Part shown: piece after piece, positions 30,239 through 39,979 of the stretch
Layout: each line of letters begins with the position of its first letter
Numbering within the stretch: position 1 is the stretch's first letter
DNA from: Aphanomyces cochlioides
Taxonomy: Eukaryota; Oomycota; Saprolegniomycetes; Saprolegniales; Verrucalvaceae
Assembly: GCA_019828595.1 (NCBI GenBank)
Contig: JAHQRK010000010.1
Coordinates: forward strand, 1,550,001-1,614,000
DNA length: 64,000 nucleotides
Reading direction: 5' to 3'
The notes under the pieces: generated by a model
What the model was told of the DNA's origin: nothing
What the model saw: only the letters and a program-made list of their open reading frames with translations
The model's database searches: none
Translations under genes and position numbers: made by a program

Positions 30239-30447
30239 CGATCCTGAGCCACCGGTTTGGCTCAGGACTTCGGCTGAATGCTGTAACGCAGTTTACGACT
30301 TAGAAAACTAGCGTAAACGCCCCTCAACACCAACCAAAGCGATGTGACAATAGGATGTGGCTTAAAGTTACAAGGATGTGCTAGATTAGAGTTAAGTTGA
30401 GATCTAATTCATTCTACAATTTGCCTTCCTCTGCCTAGTTTGCTACA
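30234..30447 (+). repeat. Gypsy-3 3' LTR (214 bp)
   Basis: Partner of 24533-24742, followed by TSD GTCTT. A diverged relative of its last 105 bp lies at 56368-56472. Confidence 0.95.
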
Positions 30448-30465
30448 GTCTTCCTGTCCCTATCC

Positions 30466-30501
30466 CTGCAATCGGGATGGGGACGACCGTTAGAAATGCC
30501 C
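30466..30501 (-). repeat. H1 right terminal inverted repeat
   Basis: Plus-strand GGGATGGGGACGACCGTTAG then AAATGCCC. Its reverse complement matches the left end, and TTA follows at 30502-30504. Confidence 0.75.
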
Positions 30502-30504
30502 TTA

Positions 30505-30988
30505 GCTAAGGTAAGAACAGCTGGCCACAGACGACTGAACGACATCGCGTACAGCGTCGCTCCATGAAGCTCACCTCCACCCACGAAAGAAGTCTTGTAT
30601 ATTCTTCAAATGAGAGCTCATAAATGAACCTCGCAATGGGCCGTCGGCAATTTGAGAGCGATCTCGTTTTGAGCTGCTCTATGTTGGACGTCGTTGCGAC
30701 GATCACGTATAGTTAGTTACTCCAAGGCTCAGTCAAAATTTGAGCGGCCCAAACATGCTTCATTTAGTCGTCGTAATGTCTGTCTGTTGTCGCAGGCAAA
30801 ACTTTTCCATTGGGTTCAATACACAAACGAAATTCATAAGTTATTGCGACAGTCAGATTCAATTTCAGCTGATATTTTAGATGCCATTTTTCGTCCAATC
30901 GCAACACATTGGATCTGACAGCTCCTAGCGAACACGACTTCAGATGGTAGATTTACGGTAGCTGGATCAAAACCACTTTTGCTGATAT
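30505..30988. other. Right flank of H1, no assigned gene
   Basis: Two short frames exist (30706-30506 minus; 30694-30918 plus, containing HWVQYTNEIHKLLRQS). I recognise neither. Confidence 0.4.
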
Positions 30989-31234
30989 CTATCTGACTTG
31001 CTCATCTTTTAAATGGGTAGTGCGACGTAGAAGGGGTTTGATAGCCTGACCTAGTCGGTCTTGAAAGTCCCGACGGCGCTCAATGAACGGCTCGAATATC
31101 GGAATCATCGGTTCGGTTGGAAACCTTCCTGACTTGATGACGTTGAGCTGGTGAAGCGCAGACAGGACTTGAGTCAGTGATACGTGCTTCATATTTTCAT
31201 GCTCCATGTGGTCCGACACATTCGCTGTTGGCAT
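30989..31234 (-). pseudogene. 3' fragment of an M96-like gene (copy M96-5)
   Basis: The minus frame has SDHMEHENMKHVSLTQVLSA, MIPIFEPFIERRRDFQ and DRLGQAIKPLL, the last 80 residues of the family. Homology ends just upstream of 31234 (the NVTIVG block is corrupted), so it is 5'-truncated. Confidence 0.8.
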
Positions 31235-31365
31235 TTACGTTGTACACGGCATTAAGTGCTGACTGGCAAACAAGAACACAGTCTTCCTTCTGCCAGTTCT
31301 TGGGATCAACCCAAGTAACAAAGTCTGGGAACCAATGTGGCTTGTGTATGTCTTTTGTCCAGCTA

Positions 31366-31488
31366 AAAATATTGTATTCGTTTCCACAAAAAGAGTATTG
31401 AAAGGAATATACTATTAAATTGAAATGGCATTTGAAAATACTGTATTTATTTATACAAAAAGAATATTGAAAGGACTATACTATTAGA
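31366..31488. repeat. Imperfect 50-bp direct repeat
   Basis: AATATTGTATTCGTTTCCAC...AAAGGAATATACTATTA (from 31366) recurs as AATACTGTATTTATTTATAC...GGACTATACTATTA (from 31437), about 85% alike. AT-rich, no gene. Confidence 0.75.
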
Positions 31489-31509
31489 AGGACACGAGAA
31501 AAATAGATA

Positions 31510-32191
31510 CTACTCTGGTCCGAAATAATTGTCACATTAGACTTTTCAGTGGAGTTTCGTTGGTCCACTTTGAGGAATTCTACATTTGATTGGTGCAAAT
31601 TAAAGTGCTTTATCTCCTCTTTGATTGGATATATTTATTCAGGCGAAATACATTGCCATGCAGGAGAAAAAATGCCTCAAAGTTTGTCCTCTGATTCAAA
31701 TTACAGAAAATCTTCCGCCAGTGAATCAATTCGCAATGAAATGCGGTCCCACCGCACACACAAATAGATCACTTAGTCTCCGATATATTAACGTTATTTT
31801 TTAGAGACATTCGATCTAGAAGCTCAAGTTCGATGCTCACAACTCTAACCGAATGGTCTGGCTCTAAGGCCCTTTTCCGGCGACCCTGTGAGCTCCTGCG
31901 TCCGTCCACGCATCACTGGAACATATTGAATAAGTTTGTATGCATTTGCAGGACCAAATATGGCGCCTAGAGACGTGAGCAAAGCTAAATGTGATGAGGT
32001 CTCCAATAGTAAAGACACATATTATGTATATTTACTATTTTGTTTGCCAATTTTATCTTTTATGAATAATACTTTAATTTAAATATGTTAAAATTTGATA
32101 AATCCTTCAAACTGTTTCATACTAAAACCAAGTTAATAAGAATTGTACTCCAAAAAATATGCAATGTGACAATTATTCCGGACCAGAGTAG
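31510..32191. mobile_element. Stowaway-like mariner MITE (682 bp)
   Basis: The left end CTACTCTGGTCCGAAATAAT continues TGTCACATT. The right end, reverse-complemented, is CTACTCTGGTCCGGAATAAT continuing TGTCACATT, with one mismatch in 29. TA target duplications lie at 31508-31509 and 32192-32193. The terminal CTAC and TA target fit plant-type mariner/Stowaway elements. The only open frame (31549-31767, ending in SSASESIRNEMRSHRTHK) could be a transposase N-terminal remnant, but no catalytic region is present. Confidence 0.88.
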
Positions 32192-32193
32192 TA

Positions 32194-32831
32194 TATAATA
32201 CGAGACGACTAGAAGACTGGGTCGCGATGTGACGTTGCAACGACCAAAAGAAGTCAATGCAGCAGACAACGATTTGACTGACGGTACAAGTGACAAATAC
32301 CTTTATTGGGTACAAGTGATCGATCTCATCGTCCGTGGCTGAATGAGTATCTGAATGAGTATCAGAATGAACCCGTTATTCTTTCATGAGGCTGTGTTCG
32401 GCTGCGCTACGCACACAAGTGGCAAAGGATTGGCACGTGTGGGCGTAGAGGGCCGACGTTGGCCTGCCGACAAAAGAGCTACCACGCGCGTTAAACGATC
32501 CACCTTGGCGCTCAGCTCTTGGATTCAAATGTCAACCCACTCCAAATATCGTCCTTTCTAAGGGACACGCATATCCAGCTGATGGGTGCGATAATAGAGC
32601 TCCGTTCTAGGACTGTCGGCCACTTGGACAGGACGTTTCAGTTGAAAGTCGTCATCAGTGGAATGAGGCGAACGAGGTGCACCAAAAATCCAATGCGCAT
32701 GACATTCTCCAACCACCGACATCATTCAACTCCCGCCGAACAAACTACATACATGGCATTAATTTAGATAAGCGACGGCTGCAGTATGGCTGGGTTATGG
32801 ATATACCATCGTTAAAAGACGCACAAGCACG
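32194..32831. other. Degenerate stretch with minus-strand coding-like remnants
   Basis: On the minus strand LEWVDI, then a stop, then IQELSAKVDRLTRVVALLSA (about 32345-32540) looks like decayed coding sequence with a short coiled coil. No family could be assigned. Confidence 0.3.
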
Positions 32832-33185
32832 AGACAACAACAGTCAAGCTCTACAAGTTGATACCCGCATTTCAGACAAAAGGACCCCAAAACGAAGCCA
32901 ATCCAGACGAAGGCGATACCGTACAAAGGTTGTTTTGTTCGTTGAACATGAAGTCCCAGGTAAACACAGTGTATCGACCTACAACTTTGGGGTCTTGTGC
33001 TCTTTATAAGACAACAACAGTCAAGCTCTACAAGTTGATACCCGCATTTCAGACAAAAGGACCCCAAAACGAAGCCAATCCAGACGAAGGCGATACCGTA
33101 CAAAGGTTGTTTTGTTCGTTGAACATGAAGTCCCAGGTAAACACAGTGTATCGACCTACAACTTTGGGGTCTTGTGCTCTTTATA
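32832..33185. repeat. 177-bp tandem duplication
   Basis: Copy 1 (32832-33008) and copy 2 (33009-33185), each starting AGACAACAACAGTCAAGCTC and ending CTTGTGCTCTTTATA, appear identical. Both strands are open through both copies because 177 is divisible by 3. No recognised protein. Confidence 0.93.
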
Positions 33186-33807
33186 AGATGGTCCACCATG
33201 ACTTGGAGCCTTTAAATATGGAAAATTAGAATGAAGAAGAGATTACTAAAGCGAAGCTCGAAAAGAGAAGCCCGACTTTTATCAGTTGAAGCATCGAACT
33301 AGCGAAGAAAGAAACGACGAAATCTTAGCCCAAGAAACGAGCTCAAGCACACCGTGTGGTAGCGAGACCTGGCTTGCGACCTATAGCCTAGAGATCAAAG
33401 TAGAATACACAAGATAAATGAATCTTAGTCGAGACACGATGGAGTCCCGATCCCGACACCCGCTCTAACGCGACAAGCCTGACTTGGTACAACCCAATGG
33501 AGTCAGCCAATGCAGGCTTAACTTTTGTGCCAGTGAGTTACTCAGAGGAGCACAGACGAGCCATGGAAGGGCTTACGCTACTATCAAGGTAAAGAAATGA
33601 TAGCAAGGAAGAATTCATTGTTACAAGAGCATGTTAAGGTGATGTGAGGAACCTCCAATGTAAAAAAATCTAGTTTAGGTAGATAAAAGCATCCGCTTAT
33701 GCTTTGTATGTATGTATGAGTGGTAGCGTCCACTACAGTGAAGTTAACTACGCCAAGATTCCGTAGCTGGAAACGCTGACTCTCTTTATTTGCTGTGCCT
33801 AGTGAGC
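33186..33807. other. Gene-free stretch
   Basis: No open frame of note. Purine-rich 33230-33420, then a TATGTATGTATG run near 33707-33718. It could be a decayed LTR element, but I find no paired repeats or protein match. Confidence 0.4.
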
Positions 33808-33950
33808 CTTCTACACAATGAAAACCTAAACTAAAAGTATAACTTTTAAAGATTTCTTTGTAAAAATGAATAGGAAGCGAGACTTCTACACATTGAAAAC
33901 CTGAACTAAAAGTATAACTTTTAAAGATTTCTTTGTAAAAATGAATAGGA
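33808..33950. repeat. 75-bp tandem duplication
   Basis: CTTCTACACAATGAAAACCT (33808) recurs as CTTCTACACATTGAAAACCT (33883), and the following 45 bases match (AACTTTTAAAGATTTCTTTG and onward). Two substitutions seen. Confidence 0.9.
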
Positions 33951-34129
33951 AAATTGGTATAATATTATACATTATATTGTTTCTAAAGGTTATATATTCA
34001 TCTGTTTGTTGTGTGGATTCAGTTGGAAGCACATGGTGCAGACTGCATGTGCAACAAAATCCACATGTCGAAGCAAGTAAAAAGGGCTCGGAAAAAGCCC
34101 AGTTTCCTTACTCTTCTGGAGGGGTGTCT

Positions 34130-34176
34130 GATGCTGTTGCTGTTGCTGCTGTTGTTGCTGTTGTTGCTGTACCCAT
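34130..34176. repeat. Trinucleotide (CTG/TTG) repeat, poly-Gln on the minus strand
   Basis: An interrupted run of GCTGTTGCTG units. It gives 12 consecutive Gln codons within a 135-residue minus-strand frame (34397-33990). That frame has no recognisable domain and may be chance. Confidence 0.85.
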
Positions 34177-34718
34177 TTCTTGAAATTTGTATACTCACGA
34201 ATTTCGAAGTAAACTAACTGGGTAATATGGGTATTGTGTATTGAACCCGAATTACGATGAATTTGACGGATGCAATTATGAGAACAGTTAAGTATGCCAA
34301 TAACGTAATGTACGTATAAATTATCCAAAAGAGCACATTCAAACGAATTTGTAGGTTGATGCGAGATTTCTAGGAGATGATTTGGAGTAAAATACACTAA
34401 AATTCATGACGTAAATTTGACTTCAGTTCCCAAAAATGGCACGGGAATTGAACAAACAATTGTAAAAACAAACATTACACTTCCCTCGGATCCTAACGCA
34501 ATGTGGGGCATTGCAAGCAGGACAAGTTCGCACTTCTCACCGACTTAATGACAACGTGCAGGCATTAGAGAGGTATCGCAAATCGCGTCTCTCCCATTCC
34601 CATATCCACATATGTGCTTTGTGGGATCGGTGGTTTCAACGTTTCGCAGTGACGGATATGGATTAAATAACATGCATTGCGCATTTGACTTGACTTGGAG
34701 GGTGGCGACTGCATCTGA

Positions 34719-35793
34719 GTGGTTTGCTGTTGTCCTTTATCGATGGGCAGGAAGAAGCAATTCAAGGCAAAGAAGACTTTACTATTACTTGAGCATGGGC
34801 TTGGCCTTCCCCCTGAGCGACCGCTCATCCCAAACTCGAGGTTTCACCTTGATGTTCGCGACACAGATGCCCGGAAGGCATATCGTTTCGACGTCAAGGG
34901 ATTGTTCGAATTGGTCAGGTGACTTGAAATTCCTCATGTCGTCACAACAACAGAGAGCCGTGACAGGGTCCTCGGAATTGAAGCCTTGTGTATCCTTCTT
35001 GGACGCTTGAAATATCCCACAACATACTTTGATATGATGACTACGTTTGGCCGTTCTTGCCAGCAACTATGTAGACTCTTCAATCACATGCTGCTCTTCA
35101 TATACTCATCATGGAAATACGTAATCTACTACAACAAGCGAATTGTACGACAACGTACAACATCTTACGCTCAAGAAATACACATTAAAGGCTCCCTCCT
35201 TGGCGAATGTATGGGCTTTCCCTGATGGATCCACATTTGAATCTTGACGTATTCATGCAAAATCCAATGGATCCAGTGATCTAAATCTGCAAAAAAGAGT
35301 GTATTCTGGACACAAACGTAGAAACTGCCTGAACTACCAAGGATTGACGAGACCTGTTAGATTGTGTATACACTTCTTTGGTCCTTTAGAAGGCAGTCGT
35401 AACTCTACTCCATGCGAGCAAGTTAGAGAGTTTCTTCGAAGAAAATCACGAAATCTTTGACGGCTACTGCATATATGGCGATCATGCCTACCCAATATTG
35501 AAGTGGATTATCAGTGGCTTCAAAGACAACAATCTAAACAACTTGCAACTAGAGTTCAATGCAGCCATGAGCAAGGTAAGACAGTCTATTTAGTGGAATT
35601 TTGGCAGGATGAAGACTCTCTGGGCATTTACAACGTACAAGATGCAGCAGAAAATACTGCTTTCAAGCGCGGGCATGATGACTATAGTGGCAATGTTTTT
35701 AACAAACTGCGATTGCTGCTACAGTGGAGGGAACCAAATCTCGATGTATTTCAACTTAACCCCGCCAACATTAGAGTCATACTTGACAACTAA
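34719..35793 (+). pseudogene. H2 Harbinger transposase, heavily decayed
   Basis: N-terminus MGRKKQFKAKKTLLLLEHGL, PNSRFHLDVRDTDARKAYRF, then stop and shift to GIEALCILLGRLKYPTTYFD, MMTTFGRSCQQLCRLFNHML. The central catalytic region is largely missing. After 35400 come FDGYCIYGDHAYPILKW (D-x-x-Y/A-Y motif) and LEFNAAMSKVR, then the C-terminal WNFGRMKTLWAFTTYK. The end blocks line up with H3 (EFNEAMSKVRVSVEWCFG), so both belong to one HARBI1-like lineage. Confidence 0.7.
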
Positions 35794-36453
35794 TTACGCA
35801 CTGCAATTTGAATTTGCCTTTGAGCAGCATTGTCCGCCCGATCCAGTTCTCTCTGCTGAAGCTCCGATTCATATTTGAAGCGCTTGAAGGCAAGTTCTTT
35901 CTCTCGTACGACCAACTCCCGCTCACCATCATGTTCAATCGCTGCGCCAAGCTGGAACGTCGAATAGACGTTGCATTTTTGTCGTTATCGTCACCTCCTT
36001 ATCACTTGCCTTGACCTCATTCCTTTTTTTCATTGTCTCCATAGCTCTCTCACGAATTAACGACGCACCTACGTCAATTTTACTCTTTTCTTAAGCATGT
36101 TTCGCTTCTTCTTTGACATCATTTTCGGCTTTTATGCCGTCTAGTAATGGAACGATGTCGTCGAGCAGCATCTGTCTTTCGTCTTCCTCTTCTGCAATAC
36201 CCGACCGTTTGGCCGAATCGGCATCACCGCGGCGATGTTTCTCGACCAAAACAGTAAAACGATTCTGGACTTCTCTTCCATCAACTGAACGGTCGAAGCT
36301 GTCGCACTGGGAAATGGTTTCGGCCAAAGTTTGCCAGGCCTTCATCACACCTTCCTCAGCAGCAAACGGCCGTTCTGCAGCAACTTGACGGAGCAAGGCA
36401 AGATCTTCCTCGGCCGACCAATTGCGCCTATTTTCCTTGTTGGATCGAACCAT
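35793..36453 (-). pseudogene. H2 Myb/SANT-like accessory gene with one stop and one frameshift
   Basis: The frame from ATG 36453 reads RRNWSAEEDLALLRQVAAER, AWQTLAETISQCDSF, VDGREVQNRFTVLVEKHRRG, a clear single Myb/SANT domain (W...W...F spacing), then acidic helix EEDERQMLLDDIVPLLDG, to TAA at 36091. The same frame continues with IDVGASLIRERAMETMKKRN, and after one frameshift the coiled coil GERELVVREKELAFKRFKYE ends QIQIAVRN at 35793. It likely helps the nuclease bind transposon ends. It faces the H2 transposase with essentially no gap. Confidence 0.75.
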
Positions 36454-36588
36454 GGCTTTGTGCGTGGGAATGGAAGTCTATCCGTACAATCGATGAATCT
36501 GGGAAGATTAACCAAGTTCATCCGTAGAAGTATTGTATTTTAGAGGTTTATTGTGTGGGAATGGGAATGGAACCTTTGCGAAACCTCT

Positions 36589-37519
36589 CTATTGACTCAA
36601 CAAGTTTATCGATGAGCTCTTCGATTCGTGCTGTATCGCCGTTTCTAACATATGGACACTTCCATATTGTCTAACGTCACGATACACTTGACGAGCAAGA
36701 TATCCCCAGAGGTTTTCAATAGGATTCAAGTCAGGGGAAAGAGGGGGGGTGGTCATAAAGAGCGACCCCTTGTTCTTCGAGAAATTTATACACCACTTTC
36801 CCACAATGGATTGAGGCTCCGTCTTGCATAAATTGTAACGGTTCATCCAGGTGAAGATGGGCATATGGCATAAGATACGTGGATAGGGTGTCCACATACA
36901 TCACAGATGTCTGATTCCCTTTTAGGAAGGCCAACTCAGACAGACCAAATTTTGATAAAGCATCCCAAAACATGACACCTCGGCCTCCATTTTGGCGAGT
37001 CAAGAAGCTGTCAGGCTCTTTTCGGAGATCGTGCCAGTAAAATTGAAAGCCATTTGGACCATCCAAATTGAAACGCTTTTCGTCGGACCAGATTATACCC
37101 GAGAAATCCGTCTGGGTAATAGCATGTTTTCCTGCATACACCATAAGTTGCTGCATATGCTTTGCAGTGAGACAAGGTGTCTTCTTTCGCTTCTTGTGCT
37201 TCAACCAAGGTGTATTTTGGAGAATTCTTTGAATGGTTCGTGTCGAAACGTCGAGCTTCATGTCCTCCTTGATTTGGCTGGCTGACATTCCATTGACTGA
37301 AGCTTTGCGTCGGATGTCTCACTTGTCTAGAAGCGTTAAAATCGAGACAGTACGACCCTTGTAACGTTTGCCATATGTCACTGGGTCCTTCAATACGCTA
37401 GATTTAGTCTTTCGGTTACGTCCCATGATCGCTGCGATATCAGGGACCGACTTGCCACACGTTTTGAAGGCCAATATTGACGCCACGTCTTCACTTGTCA
37501 TTTTCGTGTTCTTGCCCAT
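36589..37519 (-). pseudogene. Tc1/mariner-type transposase, frameshifted and split by H2
   Basis: Three blocks on the minus strand. 37519-37319: N-terminal helix-turn-helix (MTSEDVASILAFKTCGKSVP, AAIMGRNRKT). 37288-36731: second HTH end (SQIKEDMKLDVSTRTIQRIL, LKHKKRKKTPCLT) and catalytic core (IIWSDEKRFNLDGPNGFQFY with the first Asp, FMQDGASIHC with the second). 36897-36589: LSPDLNPIENLWGYLARQVY with the third acidic residue. The D-E spacing fits DD34E Tc1 types. The ORF stops at TAG created by the H2 end; the coding sequence appears to resume left of H2 below 34566. Frameshifts at about 37310 and 36740. Element termini were not identified. Confidence 0.85.
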
Positions 37520-37725
37520 GTATCAACGTGAATCTATTGGAACGATACAGTTATGACACATATATAAGTGTATGCAGTCCTACCAGTCCGCAGCGTGTTC
37601 GTATGGTCGTAAAATGAGAAGTGAAGTGACTTGCGCTAATCAAGTGTCGCACCCTAAACCTCAACTTTAGCGCCTAAAATGTCGTTTTGGAGGGAACTAC
37701 ACCATTTGCCGGTTTAGTTCGTTTA

Positions 37726-37880
37726 ACTTGCGATATATTTCGTATCATTTGCAATATATTTCGTATCACGTGCATTATATTTCGTATGACTTGCATTTAA
37801 TTTCGTGGCCCGAGACGAAAATCGATTTATATTTCGCATGACTTGCATTATATTTCATACCTCTTGCATTTAATTTCGTA
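37726..37880. repeat. 21-bp minisatellite, about six degenerate units
   Basis: Units such as ACTTGCGATATATTTCGTATC, ATTTGCAATATATTTCGTATC and ACGTGCATTATATTTCGTATG follow one another, then variants to about 37880, with a non-repeat spacer near 37805-37830. It lies at the truncated 5' edge of H3. Confidence 0.9.
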
Positions 37881-37885
37881 TTTTT

Positions 37886-38713
37886 TAGCTTATTTGGCAG
37901 ATTGCTGGCGATGTATATCCTGCTCAAGCGAATGACATATCCTTGCCGTCTAGTCGATCTGGAACACTTTTTTGGCTTAAAGATCCCCCTAATTTCTCGT
38001 GTTTTGACCTACATGATTGGCTTTATGTATCGCTTTTGTTTTGGGATGAATCACGTCTCAATGAATCGGTGCTTTCATCGTTCGCCAAAGTCATTTCAAA
38101 AAAGGGTTCTCCACTAAAGTGTGTTGTTGGTTTCATTGATGGAACGGTGCGACCTATCTGTCGTCCGAAAAAACATCAAAGACAAGTGTACAATGGACAC
38201 AAACACGTTCATGCGCTTAAATTTCAATGTGTTTCGACTCCAGACGGCTTGATTGTACATATGAGTGGACCATGGATTGGAAGACGTCATGATGCTCGTA
38301 TGCTTCGTGAAAGCAATTTGTCAGTCGCATTGGACAAAAACCTCAAGTTCCAACGCAATCATTTTGTAATTTACGGAGACCCTGCGTATGGTCTACAACG
38401 TCACATCTGCTCGCCGTACAAGGGGGCGAATATATCAGCACAGCAGAGGCAGTTCAATGAAGCCATGAGCAAAGTTAGAGTGTCGGTGGAGTGGTGCTTT
38501 GGATCCGTGCTGAAGAATTGGGCTTTTGTCGATTTCAAGAAGAACTTAAAAATATTCTTGCAACCAGTGGGAAAGATGTATATCGTGGCAGCCATATTAC
38601 AAAACATCTACACTTGCCACAATGGTAGCAATTGCTCAGCGTTTTTTGACAGTTTGCCCCCTTCTCCCACAACTTATATTAAGAGTCTCTTAGATAAGCA
38701 GCTTCCTAACTAA
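37886..38713 (+). pseudogene. H3 Harbinger (HARBI1-like) transposase, 5'-truncated, one frameshift
   Basis: It starts mid-protein (LLKRMTYPCRLVDLEHFFGL), shifts frame near 38035, then reads LNESVLSSFAKVISKKGSPL, CVVGFIDGTVRPICRPKKHQ (first Asp), YNGHKHVHALKFQCVSTPDG, VHMSGPWIGRRHDARMLRES, FVIYGDPAYGLQRH (second Asp), FNEAMSKVRVSVEWCFGSVL (Glu) and a C-terminal tail to TAA 38711-38713. About 256 residues of good DDE_4-type domain remain. The N-terminal part seen in H2 is absent, the sequence being lost at the minisatellite. Confidence 0.9.
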
Positions 38714-38740
38714 CATATAAAGCGGTTTTTGCAATGCATT

Positions 38741-39695
38741 ATGTTTGTTTATCTTGGACCTTATCAAACAACTTATCGATAACAGCCGTCATGAATTGCA
38801 TTTGCTGCTTTTGCGACTCGAGCATCAGGTAAGGTTACAGGTCAATTTCGGGTCAGGTCACATATTAGGTCAAATGACAATATTGAAGATATCTCCACCA
38901 CCAGGAAGAGTTAGAGCGCCATACTTTGTCATTCCCTAGCAGGCCTCATCAGGGTGGCGGCACGGCCTTGCGGCCTACCTGCCGCCTTGCCCGATCAGAG
39001 AAAATATAAAGAAACCCCTTTTTGGTGCACGTTGGGGGCTCCCTCCTCCGAGTCATCCGCCTGCAGAAAATTTTTCACTCGACCTCCGCTTCGCTGCGGT
39101 GAGCGCAATTTTCTGGGCGGATGTCTGACGTCGTCCGCGCAGTTTAAGGCTTTGCCATTGCAGTTTGAATGAGAAAAACCTAAAATCTGATGAATACAAC
39201 CAGTATAAACCTAGAAAGAACATGTGACCTGCACCCGTGACCCTGACCCAAAATTGACCTGTAAAGGATTCTTCCGAGCATCATTTGTAAGGTTTCTTTG
39301 AAATTCTTCACCTCGAGCTGTCTAACACCAATCTCTTGTTCACGCATTGCAATTTCTTGCTGCAACACCTCCAATTTCTTCATTCTTGCTTCACTGTCGC
39401 GGCTCAATTGAACTTCAATTATTTTTGCCAAACTCGTCTTCTTTCCTTGCTTTTCATCGACTTGTTTAGTCATCCCATTTAGTGATTCTTCTCGCAACGT
39501 TTCGCCGTCAATTTCATCCTTGGCGGCTTTGAAGGTGTCGTGGGGATGGTCTTTTTGCTCGTCCTCCATCATTTCTAAGAGGTCTGTCAGGAGTTGTTCC
39601 TTTTCAGAATATTCCTCATCAAAACCACTTTTTCTGAGGTTATCTAGCTCCTGTCGTCTCCAATATCCAAGCAACAGTCCCGTGAGCTTTATCAG
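38741..39695 (-). pseudogene. H3 accessory gene (coiled-coil part), split by a MITE and cut by MULE-1
   Basis: The frame open from the MULE-1 edge (GYWRRQELDNLRKSGFDEEY) reads SEKEQLLTDLLEMMEDEQKD, GKKTSLAKIIEVQLSRDSEA and KLEVLQQEIAMREQEIGVRQ to about 39266. Then comes a MITE, after which 38830-38741 gives LESQKQQMQFMTAVIDKLFD and a stop. This is the C-terminal half typical of Harbinger Myb-like helpers; the Myb domain itself is missing. It faces the H3 transposase; the two stops are about 27 bp apart. Confidence 0.7.
38837..39260. mobile_element. MITE with TTACAGGTCAATTT termini
   Basis: The left end TTACAGGTCAATTTCGGGTC continues AGGTCAC. The right end, reverse-complemented, is TTACAGGTCAATTTTGGGTC continuing AGGGTCAC. 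AGG flanks both ends, a likely 3-bp duplication. The middle is GC-rich (around 38950-39120) with a short inverted repeat (CGCTTCGCTGCGGTGAGCG). No coding sequence. It interrupts the H3 accessory gene. Confidence 0.75.
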
Positions 39696-39979
39696 GAGGA
39701 ATTCCCCGGCAGCGGGTGTGGGTCACCCGCTCTCGGGGATTCCGGATAGTTTACAAAACGGACAATGAAAATCAACAGCAATTGTCAAAGATGAGGCAGT
39801 TGGAATGGCACATCTTTTAAGCACTTCTAATTGGCTAAAATACAAGCATATCAAAATATAAGGCAACCGAGATTGAAAACGATGAGGCAGTTGGACACCA
39901 CTCATTTTGAGCACTTATAATTGGCTATAAAGCATAACATACCAGGATTGGCTATAATTTAACATTATTTAAACGAACA

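Larger units (their letters stand above)
24533..30447 (+). mobile_element. Gypsy-3: Ty3/gypsy chromovirus-type LTR retrotransposon
   Basis: The 5915-bp element has LTRs of 210 and 214 bp (TGTAGCGATCC...TTTGCTACA) and TSD GTCTT at 24528-24532 and 30448-30452. The primer-binding site is TTTGGTAGCACTTC right after the 5' LTR, and the polypurine tract CACGGGGAGGA lies before the 3' LTR. Coding: a short leader ORF (25006-25239), a long Gag-Pol frame (25486-29313) and the frameshifted Pol end (29183-30238) with a chromodomain. One frameshift appears to be the only major damage. It is inserted at the right-hand side of H1. Confidence 0.96.
15554..30501 (+). mobile_element. H1: PIF/Harbinger element expanded to 14.9 kb by three nested insertions
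   Basis: The left end reads GGGCATTTCTACTGGAGGTC and the right end, reverse-complemented, GGGCATTTCTAACGGTCGTC. Each is flanked by a TTA target duplication (15551-15553, 30502-30504). Inside are a plus-strand transposase and a minus-strand Myb/SANT-like accessory gene facing it. Insertions: a 555-bp Harbinger-like element (15850-16404), Gypsy-2 (16624-22668) and Gypsy-3 (24533-30447). Subtracting these with their TSDs leaves about 2420 bp, a normal length for this type of element. Confidence 0.85.
34567..36590 (+). mobile_element. H2: PIF/Harbinger element (2024 bp)
   Basis: The left end is AGAGAGGTATCGCAAATCGC...CCATTCCCAT; the right end, reverse-complemented, is AGAGAGGTTTCGCAAAGGTT...CCATTCCCAT. 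It is flanked by ATT at 34564-34566 and 36591-36593. It contains a decayed plus-strand transposase and a facing minus-strand Myb-like accessory gene. It lies inside the C-terminal coding end of the Tc1/mariner transposase at 36589-37519. Confidence 0.85.

Noticed and set aside
33230..33420. Copia-type retrotransposon remnant
   Set aside because: The purine-rich text suggested a Gag-like scrap, but no frame holds and no LTR pair was found.
33990..34397. A 135-residue poly-Gln protein as a real gene
   Set aside because: The frame is held open largely by the trinucleotide repeat, and the flanking residues show no domain or homologue within the window.
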